Assembly: GCF_003390335.1 (NCBI RefSeq)
Contig: NZ_QUOU01000001.1
Span: 2,480,001 to 2,544,000, forward strand
Direction: 5' to 3'
From: Thalassotalea euphylliae
GTDB lineage: Bacteria > Pseudomonadota > Gammaproteobacteria > Enterobacterales > Alteromonadaceae
Length of the DNA stretch: 64,000 nt
In this document: piece by piece, positions 1-7,848 of the stretch
How the letters are laid out: each line of letters begins with the position of its first letter
Position numbering within the stretch: the stretch's first letter is position 1
Position numbers and translations under genes: made by a program
The notes under the pieces: model-generated
Database searches by the model: none
Seen by the model: the letters and a program-made list of their open reading frames with translations, nothing else
What the model was told of the DNA's origin: nothing

Positions 1-1
1 C

Positions 2-1018
2 TTGTTACCTAACATTAATTTCAACCTTGAAATAACTGACGATATTAAAGTCCGCGCGGCTTACAGTGAAACGATTGGTCGCGCTGGCTACGAAGATTTA
101 CAAGGTGGCACGACGGTTGGAACTCAGTTTAACCGCGGCGGTGCATCGGGTAATTCAGGGAATCCAGATTTAGAGCCTTTAGAATCAACTAACTACGATT
201 TGTCTTTCGAGTGGTACTACAGCGAGAGCAGCTACGCTGCAATTGGTTGGTTCAAAAAAGATGTTACCAATTGGATAGACAAAACCTCAATCAGGCAGGA
301 GCTATTTAGTATTCGCAATCCAGTCAATGGCCCCAAATATAATGCTGCATTAGCCGCTGTTGGCGGTGATGCGGGTCAACAACGTCAATGGATCTTTGAC
401 AACTTTGGCGATCGTCCCGAAGTATTTATGGAAGACGGTAAGATTATCATTGAAGGGGTAGCTGAAGATAATTTACTGGAATTTTTGGTCACCATTCCAG
501 ACAACTCCGATATCGAAAACAAATTTGATGGTTTTGAGTTTGCACTACAACACGTATTTGGCGATTCCGGATTCGGTTTCTTCGCCAACTACACACTCGT
601 TGACGCTGGTGACGACTTTAATAACCAAGTTATTGCCGCCACCGAAGTATACGACAACGAAGCGATTATCGGCGACACCAACGACGACGTGCAAACGGGC
701 ATTTCAGACACTGCTAACTTCGTGCTGTTCTATGAAAACCACGGAATTTCAGCGCGTCTTGCCTACAATTGGCGTGACGATTACCTAGAGAAAGTCGGTG
801 ACGATACGGGCGCAAACCCAACCTTTGTTGAAGCGTATGATCAATTAGATTTTAACATTAGCTACGACACTCCATGGGTTGAAGGGTTATCGATATTCTT
901 CGAAGGTATTAACATTACTGACGAATATCGCCGTAAACATGGTCGTAACTCACACCAAGTGCTAAACGTTACCCAGCAAGGTGCACGTTATAGCTTAGGT
1001 GTTCGTTACAACTTCTAA
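2..1018 (+). CDS. TonB-dependent outer-membrane receptor, C-terminal part
   Basis: The frame enters from the left edge, so the signal peptide, TonB box and plug are outside the window; 338 codons are visible. The motif NPDLEPLESTNYDLSFEWY is the usual 'NP.L.PE.s.n.dl..ew' barrel signature, and the protein ends in alternating aromatic strands with a terminal Phe (YSLGVRYNF), as expected for an outer-membrane beta-barrel. The family imports large substrates, often oligosaccharides in marine bacteria, using TonB energy. It lies upstream of a halogenase/SapC operon on the same strand, a combination common in Alteromonadales and Xanthomonadales carbohydrate loci. The substrate cannot be told from the fragment. 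Confidence 0.92.
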   Translation: MLPNINFNLEITDDIKVRAAYSETIGRAGYEDLQGGTTVGTQFNRGGASGNSGNPDLEPLESTNYDLSFEWYYSESSYAAIGWFKKDVTNWIDKTSIRQELFSIRNPVNGPKYNAALAAVGGDAGQQRQWIFDNFGDRPEVFMEDGKIIIEGVAEDNLLEFLVTIPDNSDIENKFDGFEFALQHVFGDSGFGFFANYTLVDAGDDFNNQVIAATEVYDNEAIIGDTNDDVQTGISDTANFVLFYENHGISARLAYNWRDDYLEKVGDDTGANPTFVEAYDQLDFNISYDTPWVEGLSIFFEGINITDEYRRKHGRNSHQVLNVTQQGARYSLGVRYNF

Positions 1019-1050
1019 TGTTGATGACTAACCAGTAACCCCTAAGTTGT

Positions 1051-1096
1051 AAGCCGCGTGAATGCTCTCTCCTGTTCACGTGGCTTTATTTTTATT
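1051..1096 (+). terminator. Rho-independent terminator after the receptor gene
   Basis: The arm AAGCCGCGTGAA (1051-1062) pairs with TTCACGTGGCTT (1075-1086) with one mismatch and is followed by a T-rich run. It separates the receptor from the operon starting at 1322. The remaining 225 bp to 1321 show no gene. Confidence 0.8.
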
Positions 1097-1321
1097 AAAC
1101 GCTTTATTTTTAAACATAGAGAAAATGATTAACAGTAAGGCATTTAGCAAAAATATCGCACACGCTGAACGTACACTTGCTCCAAATACTTTAGTTTTGG
1201 CTAAGCAACGGCTAAGTTAAATGATATAGGTTAAACCCTGTAAATCTTAGATAAGCAACAGATAAAACAGCAAACCGATAATTCGTTCAGTGTTTCTGGT
1301 AGCAAATTTCTGGTAGCAATA

Positions 1322-2881
1322 ATGACAAAAGACGTAACTCACATTGTTGTCGTAGGTGGTGGTACCGCGGGCTGGTTATCCGCAAGTATTATCGCAGCAC
1401 ATTATCAAACACAAGGGGATAAGGCGATTAACGTGACTTTGGTTGAGTCACCTGATGTTGCCACCATTGGCGTTGGTGAAGGCACTTGGCCGTCAATGCG
1501 CGGAACGCTGAAAAAGCTCGGTATCAGCGAAGCCGAATTTATTCTTCATTGTGATGCGAGCTTTAAACAAGCGTCAAAATTTAATAACTGGCTTTATGAA
1601 GAAGAAAGCGGTGGTGACAGCTACTACCACCCTTTCACAATTCCCACTGGCTTTTTTGAGGCGAACATTGCTGAGCACTGGTTGCCATACCGCGAGCAGA
1701 TCAATTTTGCAAACGCAACCTCCAGTCAAAGCCATTTATGTGAACAAGGCAAAGCCCCCAAACAAATTGCCACGCCAGAATATGCGTTTTTGCAAAACTA
1801 TGGCTATCACTTAGATGCTGGGAAGTTTAGTGACTTCCTAACAAAGCATTGCACGGAAAAGTTAGCCGTTACGCATGTTAAAGATAATGTTACTAAGGTA
1901 AATAGTCATGATGATGGTGCGATTGCATCCGTCGCCACAGCTCAACACGGTGAAATTGAAGGTGATCTATTTATTGATTGCACCGGTTTTACCGGGATTT
2001 TGATCGACCAGCACTATGGTATTTCATTAAAACTTCAAGACCATATTTTATTTAATGATCGCGCGTTAGCCGCACAAGTCCCCTATTCGCAAGCAGATGC
2101 GTCCATTGCTTCGCATACGGTATCTACCGCACAAGACAATGGCTGGCTTTGGGACATTGGTTTGCAATCTCGTCGCGGTGTCGGTCATGTCTACGCCAGT
2201 AATTTTACCAGTGACGAGCAAGCAGAAATTGATTTACGTCGTTATATAAGCCGCACGAGCGATATTCAAGAAGACGATATTAACGTGCGAAAATTGGTGA
2301 TTAATCCTGGCTATAGAGAAAAGTTCTGGCATCAAAACTGTGTTGCTATTGGCCTATCTGCGGGCTTTATTGAGCCGCTTGAAGCTTCAGCGATTGCGCT
2401 TATTGAGTTGTCAGCCAACTTTGTCGCAGAGCAATTGCCTGCTAACAGTGACGTAATGGCTATTACCGCAGCGCGCTTTAATCGCAAATTTAGCCATCGC
2501 TGGCAACGTATTATTGAGTTTTTAAAATTACATTACGTGCTGTCCAAGCGGGAAAGTGATTATTGGCAAGCGAATCGCCGAACGCAGACGATTCCTGATG
2601 AACTGCGAGAACTACTCAGTTTGTGGCGATATCAAACGCCCTATCAGTATGATACGCACCAAACCGAGGAATTATTCCCCGCTGCCAGCTTCCAATATAT
2701 TTTATATGGCATGGGGTTTGAGACCCAACTACCTGCGCGAGAAAAAAGAGCAAGTGTTGCAGCTCAAGCACAACAAATCTTTAATGAGAATAAACAACGT
2801 ACAGCAAAACTAATGCACGCATTGCCAAGCAATCGCGAGCTGATTAATAAAATAAAGCAGTACGGGTTAAGTAAAGTCTAA
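1322..2881 (+). CDS. Flavin-dependent halogenase-like protein (tryptophan halogenase family), degenerate motif
   Basis: 519 aa. An N-terminal dinucleotide-binding motif GGGTAGW follows a beta strand at about residues 11-17. GVGEGTWPSM and the lysine-bearing stretch ASFKQASKFNNW fit the PrnA/tryptophan-halogenase fold. The second family motif, WxWxIP, reads WLWDIG here, so it is incomplete, whereas the paralogue at 4681 keeps it. Members of this group next to TonB receptors and SapC in marine bacteria have no settled substrate; halogenation is a family expectation, not shown. It is the first gene of an operon running to 6972. The start ATG lacks a strong ribosome-binding site. Confidence 0.85.
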   Translation: MTKDVTHIVVVGGGTAGWLSASIIAAHYQTQGDKAINVTLVESPDVATIGVGEGTWPSMRGTLKKLGISEAEFILHCDASFKQASKFNNWLYEEESGGDSYYHPFTIPTGFFEANIAEHWLPYREQINFANATSSQSHLCEQGKAPKQIATPEYAFLQNYGYHLDAGKFSDFLTKHCTEKLAVTHVKDNVTKVNSHDDGAIASVATAQHGEIEGDLFIDCTGFTGILIDQHYGISLKLQDHILFNDRALAAQVPYSQADASIASHTVSTAQDNGWLWDIGLQSRRGVGHVYASNFTSDEQAEIDLRRYISRTSDIQEDDINVRKLVINPGYREKFWHQNCVAIGLSAGFIEPLEASAIALIELSANFVAEQLPANSDVMAITAARFNRKFSHRWQRIIEFLKLHYVLSKRESDYWQANRRTQTIPDELRELLSLWRYQTPYQYDTHQTEELFPAASFQYILYGMGFETQLPAREKRASVAAQAQQIFNENKQRTAKLMHALPSNRELINKIKQYGLSKV

Positions 2882-2904
2882 AAACAATTATTAGGGTGAG
2901 ATAT

Positions 2905-3633
2905 ATGGCACAGCATGCGCTTGTGAATAACATTGACCACAAAGATATAAAAATCATCAATACACGCTCTGCTGAGTTAGGCGATGACCTTTGGTACGCA
3001 CTCACGTTTCCTAGAGAATTTCGTAGCGTACAAACCCATTACCCTATTTTGCTGCACAAAGATCCGCAAACCGGCCAGTTTTTATCTATCGCGCTATTTG
3101 GCTTTCAAGAAGGCGAAAACTTATTTCTTGATGATAATGGCTGGCACGCTGCCTACATTCCGGTCTCGGTTAAGCGTCAACCTTTCCTCATTGCCAATCA
3201 AACCCGAATGGTTGATGGTAAAGAGATTCAAGATCGCATGCTGTGTATTGATATGGAACATCCACGCGTAAGTAAAGAACAAGGCGAGCCACTGTTTTTA
3301 GAGTTTGGTGGTAACACAGAATTTCTTGATCAAACCGCGAGCATGATGGAAACCATGCATCTGGGCATGAATGACGGCGAAGCATTTTGCAAAACCTTAG
3401 CTGCGCTTGACCTTATCGAGTCGTGTACCTTTGATATTCAGCTAAAAGACGGCAAAAAGTATCAAATGATTGGCTTTTATACCATCAATGAAGAAATCTT
3501 GGATGCATTAACTGACGAACAAGTACTTGAGCTTAAAAATAAAGGTTATTTACAAGCCATTTATATGATGCTCGCCTCACAAGGCAATATTCATCACCTG
3601 TTAGCGAAGAAAAACGCACAAGTTTCAGGTTAA
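2905..3633 (+). CDS. SapC family protein
   Basis: About 242 aa from the ATG at 2905. An in-frame GTG at 2896 is possible, but GGGTGAG just upstream serves 2905 better. The pattern LWYALTFPREF, then HYPILLHKDPQTGQF, then FGFQEGENLFLD, then a C-terminal low-complexity helix is that of SapC proteins, named after the Campylobacter S-layer region. In Alteromonadales these proteins accompany halogenase-like and cupin genes in TonB-receptor loci, where their biochemical role is unknown. There is no signal peptide. It begins 23 bp after the first halogenase gene and ends 13 bp before the cupin gene, so co-transcription is likely. Confidence 0.88.
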   Translation: MAQHALVNNIDHKDIKIINTRSAELGDDLWYALTFPREFRSVQTHYPILLHKDPQTGQFLSIALFGFQEGENLFLDDNGWHAAYIPVSVKRQPFLIANQTRMVDGKEIQDRMLCIDMEHPRVSKEQGEPLFLEFGGNTEFLDQTASMMETMHLGMNDGEAFCKTLAALDLIESCTFDIQLKDGKKYQMIGFYTINEEILDALTDEQVLELKNKGYLQAIYMMLASQGNIHHLLAKKNAQVSG

Positions 3634-3646
3634 TAACTTAGCCCAG

Positions 3647-4684
3647 ATGAAGCAAGTGAACATAAGCCAAGCCCACATAAAACAAGGCAGTATAAAGCAA
3701 GTTAGCGATATTCGGGCTGACAATATTCCCGATTGGTTATTCGGCGAAGAGCAGCCTATTGTCCTAAAAAACTTTGGTGAAAGCTGGCCGCTCGTGCAAG
3801 CAGGGGCTGACTCTGAGCAAAAAGCCGCGGATTACTTGCTGTCTTTTTACAACGGACGTCCGGTTAATGCCTGTCACTTGCCAGCTCAAGAAAATGGCCG
3901 CGTATTTTACAATGAAACCATCGATGGTTTTAACTTTCAGCCAGCGCGCGTTCCTTTGCAGCAGGTACTTGCTTATTTATTATCGAAACAGGAAGAAAAG
4001 CCTACTGGCATGTATGTTGGTTCAACTGAGGTTGAAAGCTATTTTCCTGGCTTTAAAGCAGCTCATGCATCAGCACTTGATGCACTCTCACCGTTAACTA
4101 GCTTGTGGATTGGCAATAAGAGCCGAGTGGCCGCTCATTACGACTTTCCGCACAATATCGCCTGCGCCATGATAGGTAAGCGTCGCTTCACCCTATTTCC
4201 GCCAGAGCAAGTCGTTAACCTTTATCCGGGGCCTATGGAGTTTGCACCTGGCGGCCAAGATGTTTCCATGGTGGATTTTGCAGACCCTGATTTTGAACAG
4301 TTTCCCAACTTTAAAGTAGCACTTGAACATGCTCAAGTGGCTGAACTTGAAGCTGGCGATGCGGTGTTTATTCCTAGCATGTGGTGGCACCATGTCGAAG
4401 CACTCAGCAGTTTTAGTGTGCTACTCACGCACTGGTGGCGCGATACGCCAGCATACATGGGTCGCCCCAACAATGCCTTATTAACCGCGATGCTTAGCTT
4501 GCGCAACCTGCCGAAAGCTCAACGTAAAGCATGGCAGGCCATTTTTAATCACTATATTTTTGAACACGACAATGATGATTTTGCGTATTTACCTGATCAC
4601 GCAAAAGGCATGTTGGCAACGCCGATGGACGAACTAACCGCTCGTCGTATTCGCGCAGAACTATTAGAGAAACTCAAACGATGA
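3647..4684 (+). CDS. Cupin-like JmjC-domain (cupin_8) oxygenase-type protein
   Basis: 345 aa. The central region has the metal-binding triad of the cupin_8/JmjC group: HYDFPHN (His and Asp ligands, about residue 165) and the distal His in FIPSMWWHHVEAL (about residue 247), with FTLFPPEQ between. The family contains Fe(II)/2-oxoglutarate hydroxylases related to factor-inhibiting HIF. The position between SapC and the second halogenase-like gene is typical of this locus type. The stop overlaps the start of the next gene (ATGA), a sign of translational coupling. The real substrate is unknown. Confidence 0.87.
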   Translation: MKQVNISQAHIKQGSIKQVSDIRADNIPDWLFGEEQPIVLKNFGESWPLVQAGADSEQKAADYLLSFYNGRPVNACHLPAQENGRVFYNETIDGFNFQPARVPLQQVLAYLLSKQEEKPTGMYVGSTEVESYFPGFKAAHASALDALSPLTSLWIGNKSRVAAHYDFPHNIACAMIGKRRFTLFPPEQVVNLYPGPMEFAPGGQDVSMVDFADPDFEQFPNFKVALEHAQVAELEAGDAVFIPSMWWHHVEALSSFSVLLTHWWRDTPAYMGRPNNALLTAMLSLRNLPKAQRKAWQAIFNHYIFEHDNDDFAYLPDHAKGMLATPMDELTARRIRAELLEKLKR

Positions 4685-6207
4685 ATAAGCAAACAGCTAA
4701 GCAGGTAAATATGCCGGTAAATATGCCCGTTAAAAAAGTCGTGATTGCCGGCGGTGGCACCGCCGGCTGGATGGCAGCTGCTGCCATAAGTAAACTGCTA
4801 GGCAAAGCGGTGAGCGTGACACTTGTTGAGTCCGATCAAATTCCGACGATCGGCGTTGGTGAAGCAACGATTCCAACACTGCATATTCTTCATCAACTGC
4901 TAGGAATTAATGAAGCTGAGTTTATGGTGGCAACTAATGCCACCTTTAAGTTAGGAATTTCTTTTGAGAATTGGAAAGACCTAGACCAAGACTATATTCA
5001 CTCCTTTGGTTACCTTGGGCAGGACTGCTGGGCCTGTGGTTTTCATCATTTTTGGCGCAAGGGCTTAGATTTGGGGCTGGTTTCTGAAATTGGCGATTAT
5101 TGTCCTGAGCACCTCGCCAGCCGAGAAGGTCGATTTGCGGTGATGGCCAATCAAGATCTCAATCATGCGTACCATTTAGACGCTGGGCTGTACGCCAAAT
5201 TCCTGCAAGGCATTGCCTTTAAACACGGTGGTGAGCGAGTAGAAGGTAAAATTAGCCAAGTTCATCAAGATAACCATACGGGCTTTATCACAGCAGTCAC
5301 CTTAGATAATGGCCAGCACGTCAGTGGCGATTTATTTATTGATTGCACTGGCTTTAGAGGGCTGTTAATCGAGCAGGCGCTGCACACAGGCTTTGATGAC
5401 TGGAGCCATTATTTACCTTGTAACAGTGCCATTGCCGTGCAAACAGAAACGGTCGGGGCACCTGTCCCCTACACACGCTCTATCGCCCGCGATGCGGGCT
5501 GGCAATGGCGAATTCCTCTGCAAAATCGCACCGGCAATGGATTCGTATTTTGTGACAAATACATCAGTAACGAGCAAGCCATTGATACGTTACTCAGTAA
5601 TATTGAAGGTAAAACGTTAAACGATCCCCGTGTTATTAAGTACACAACAGGTACACGTCGTCAGCATTGGAATAAGAACTGTATCGCGGTAGGTTTGTCA
5701 GGTGGATTTGTTGAGCCACTTGAATCAACGGGCATTCACCTGTTCCAAAAGGCGATCGTCCGCTTATTACAACTATTTCCACATACCGGCATTGATGACG
5801 CCATTGTTGATGAGTTTAACAAACAAACCCAAGAAGAAATGGACAATATTCGCGATTTTATTGTCTTGCACTACTATCAAACTGAGCGCAATGACACAGC
5901 GTTTTGGCGACACTGTGCCAACATGGCCATTCCCGATAGCCTAAAGCATCGCATGGCGCTGTTTAAAGAGTCTGGGCGGGTATTTAAAAAAGCAGAAGAA
6001 TTGTTTGGTGAAGCCAGTTGGGTACAAGTCATGATGGGACAAGGGTTACTGCCAGATCAGTATCACCCGATTGTTGATCAAATGTCTGAGCAGGAGCTTG
6101 CCAACTTTCTTAACCGTATCAAACAGAACACCAGTAAAAAAGTTGCCAGCTGGCCATCGCATATCGACTTTATTAATCACTATTGCCGAAGCAAAATGAT
6201 GACATAA
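4681..6207 (+). CDS. Flavin-dependent tryptophan halogenase-like protein with complete motifs
   Basis: 508 aa. GGGTAGWMAAAA is the FAD-binding loop at about residues 24-31. GVGEATIPTLH and ATFKLGISFENW hold the conserved lysine that in PrnA/RebH relays hypochlorite. AGWQWRIPLQNR carries the full WxWxIP motif that blocks mono-oxygenase activity, and the C-terminal GGFVEPLESTGIHLFQ is also conserved. It is a clear paralogue of the 1322 gene but better conserved at the catalytic sites. It overlaps the cupin gene by 4 bp. A partner flavin reductase is not visible in the window. Halogenation is inferred from family; the native substrate in such loci is not established. Confidence 0.9.
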   Translation: MNKQTAKQVNMPVNMPVKKVVIAGGGTAGWMAAAAISKLLGKAVSVTLVESDQIPTIGVGEATIPTLHILHQLLGINEAEFMVATNATFKLGISFENWKDLDQDYIHSFGYLGQDCWACGFHHFWRKGLDLGLVSEIGDYCPEHLASREGRFAVMANQDLNHAYHLDAGLYAKFLQGIAFKHGGERVEGKISQVHQDNHTGFITAVTLDNGQHVSGDLFIDCTGFRGLLIEQALHTGFDDWSHYLPCNSAIAVQTETVGAPVPYTRSIARDAGWQWRIPLQNRTGNGFVFCDKYISNEQAIDTLLSNIEGKTLNDPRVIKYTTGTRRQHWNKNCIAVGLSGGFVEPLESTGIHLFQKAIVRLLQLFPHTGIDDAIVDEFNKQTQEEMDNIRDFIVLHYYQTERNDTAFWRHCANMAIPDSLKHRMALFKESGRVFKKAEELFGEASWVQVMMGQGLLPDQYHPIVDQMSEQELANFLNRIKQNTSKKVASWPSHIDFINHYCRSKMMT

Positions 6208-6240
6208 GCCAAGTAGTAACAAAAGTAAGGTAATGTAAAC

Positions 6241-6972
6241 TTGCCAGCCATTGAAGCCGCAACTGAATTTATCATTAACCCTAACTTTACCGTTAGGGTT
6301 AAACGTATTGGCCTAGAAGAAACCCCTGTTTTAGTCATTGATGATTACTTAGCGAATATCGATGAACTTAGGCAACAGGCTAGCAAACAAGACTACTGTG
6401 AAGATAAGCAAAGTTTTTACCCTGGTATTCGAAGCCCGATAGCGACTAAAACTGTTACTGCACTTATCCAGCCCGTGTTACCCGGCTTTTACAAAGTGCT
6501 AAAGGTTCCCAATCATCTAAAACCGGCAGCACATCCTAGCTACTTTTCGCTCATTACCAAACAGCCTGAGCAACTGGTTGCCATGCAAACTATTCCACAT
6601 TTTGACACCTCTCGCCCCTACTACTTTGCAGCGCTGCTCTATTTAAATGAATTTACTCACGGCGGAACGGGCTTTTTTAGACACAAGGCAACTCATTACG
6701 AACGAATAACTGATAGCAAGGTCGATAGTTACTTAGCGTCGGTACAAGCAGAGTTTGATGGCCAAAATGGTCAGGATAGTCATCATCAAGGTTATCAAAC
6801 TGGCTCCAATCAGCAGTATGCGCTAATTGATAGCATTCCCTACCAAACTAATTGCCTTGTGATTTATCCGGGTAACTTATTGCATTCCACCTTAGTCGAT
6901 AACAATCATGATATTAATGAACACCCAATAACAGGCAGGTTGACCGCGAATATCTTTGTTGAGTTTCAATAA
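6241..6972 (+). CDS. DUF6445-type 2OG-Fe(II) oxygenase-like protein
   Basis: 243 aa from a TTG start with AAGTAAGG upstream. A double-stranded beta-helix iron site is visible: IPHFDTSRPYYFAALLYLN (HxD, about residue 120), the distal His in YPGNLLHSTL, and the 2-oxoglutarate-binding Arg in GRLTANIFVEF at the C-terminus. This combination matches the DUF6445 family usually found last in SapC/halogenase loci. It starts 33 bp after the second halogenase-like gene and closes the operon. The function is a probable hydroxylation of an unidentified substrate. Confidence 0.83.
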   Translation: MPAIEAATEFIINPNFTVRVKRIGLEETPVLVIDDYLANIDELRQQASKQDYCEDKQSFYPGIRSPIATKTVTALIQPVLPGFYKVLKVPNHLKPAAHPSYFSLITKQPEQLVAMQTIPHFDTSRPYYFAALLYLNEFTHGGTGFFRHKATHYERITDSKVDSYLASVQAEFDGQNGQDSHHQGYQTGSNQQYALIDSIPYQTNCLVIYPGNLLHSTLVDNNHDINEHPITGRLTANIFVEFQ

Positions 6973-7121
6973 GCTATTGGCGTTGCTTGGTTCGGTGCTG
7001 CTTATTAGTTATTAGCAATTAGCAAATATCGACTTGAATTATCTTGTGCTTATATACCTAACAATACCAGGGAGGCTACCTTGGCTAAACTACCTTTTTG
7101 GGATGAAATCACAGTCATTTA

Positions 7122-7598
7122 TCAACGTTGTGCGGCCTCTCGAATATTTTTAGCTAATTTTTCCAAGTCGCTATCGTTTGCCCTTTCGCAGTCATGTGTG
7201 GACACATAGCCCTGATATTGCTCTATAAATTCGCCAAAAGTTGGCTCAATATGCTGAAAGTTAGATGAGTTTCCCGTTCCGTGGAGCGGAATTAATTTGC
7301 TATGCAGGTGATCAATTTCAAACCCTTCAAAGACCATAGCCGTTCTACCAACACCATCAATCGCTTTATCGAGCAGTAGCCCAACTTTTTTAGTGGCAAC
7401 AGTTAATTTCGCTAAAACCGAGTCGGCATTAGCAAATGCGTAACTTGGGCAGTGAGATTTCGGAATAACAACGGTAAATCCTTGGGTATTTGGGTAGATG
7501 GATAAAAACGCCAAGTGCTCTTCATCTTCCCATACCTTGTGACACGGTGCTTCTCCTGCAACAATCTGGCAGAAAATACAATTTGGATCTTGGTTCAT
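7122..7598 (-). CDS. HIT family hydrolase with HxHxK variant motif
   Basis: 158 aa. CIFCQIVAGEAP is the zinc-type N-terminus of histidine-triad proteins. The active-site region reads DHLHSKLIPLHG, so the first two histidines are present but the third of the classical H-x-H-x-H is Lys, a substitution recurrent in one HIT branch. These proteins hydrolyse nucleotide phosphoramidates or dinucleoside polyphosphates. It is transcribed convergently with the halogenase operon and independently of the downstream GH3 gene. No operon partner is seen. Confidence 0.86.
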   Translation of the reverse strand: MNQDPNCIFCQIVAGEAPCHKVWEDEEHLAFLSIYPNTQGFTVVIPKSHCPSYAFANADSVLAKLTVATKKVGLLLDKAIDGVGRTAMVFEGFEIDHLHSKLIPLHGTGNSSNFQHIEPTFGEFIEQYQGYVSTHDCERANDSDLEKLAKNIREAAQR

Positions 7599-7756
7599 AA
7601 AACAAAACTCATCTGGTGATTAGCGATTCCGCGATTTAAAAACAATTCAATTTACTGTAAAGCATCAATAATTACATTGCTAGTCAATTACTTAACATTC
7701 TGAAAACCCCAAAAACGAGCGCACTCATGTTGTCCAAGCTATTTAAAGTTGCCATA

Positions 7757-7795
7757 AAAAACGCTCATCAGGTAATAAACCGAGATGAGCGTTTT
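7757..7795 (-). terminator. Terminator after the GH3 gene
   Basis: AAAACGCTCATC pairs with GATGAGCGTTTT around a 14-base loop, with a T run on the minus-strand side. It lies 54 bp beyond the stop of the GH3 gene. The A/T tracts on both sides could let it act in both directions. Confidence 0.85.
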
Positions 7796-7848
7796 ACATT
7801 TATCTGATGAGTTACGACGATTACTCGTATCAGCTGATAGTAGCTAGC

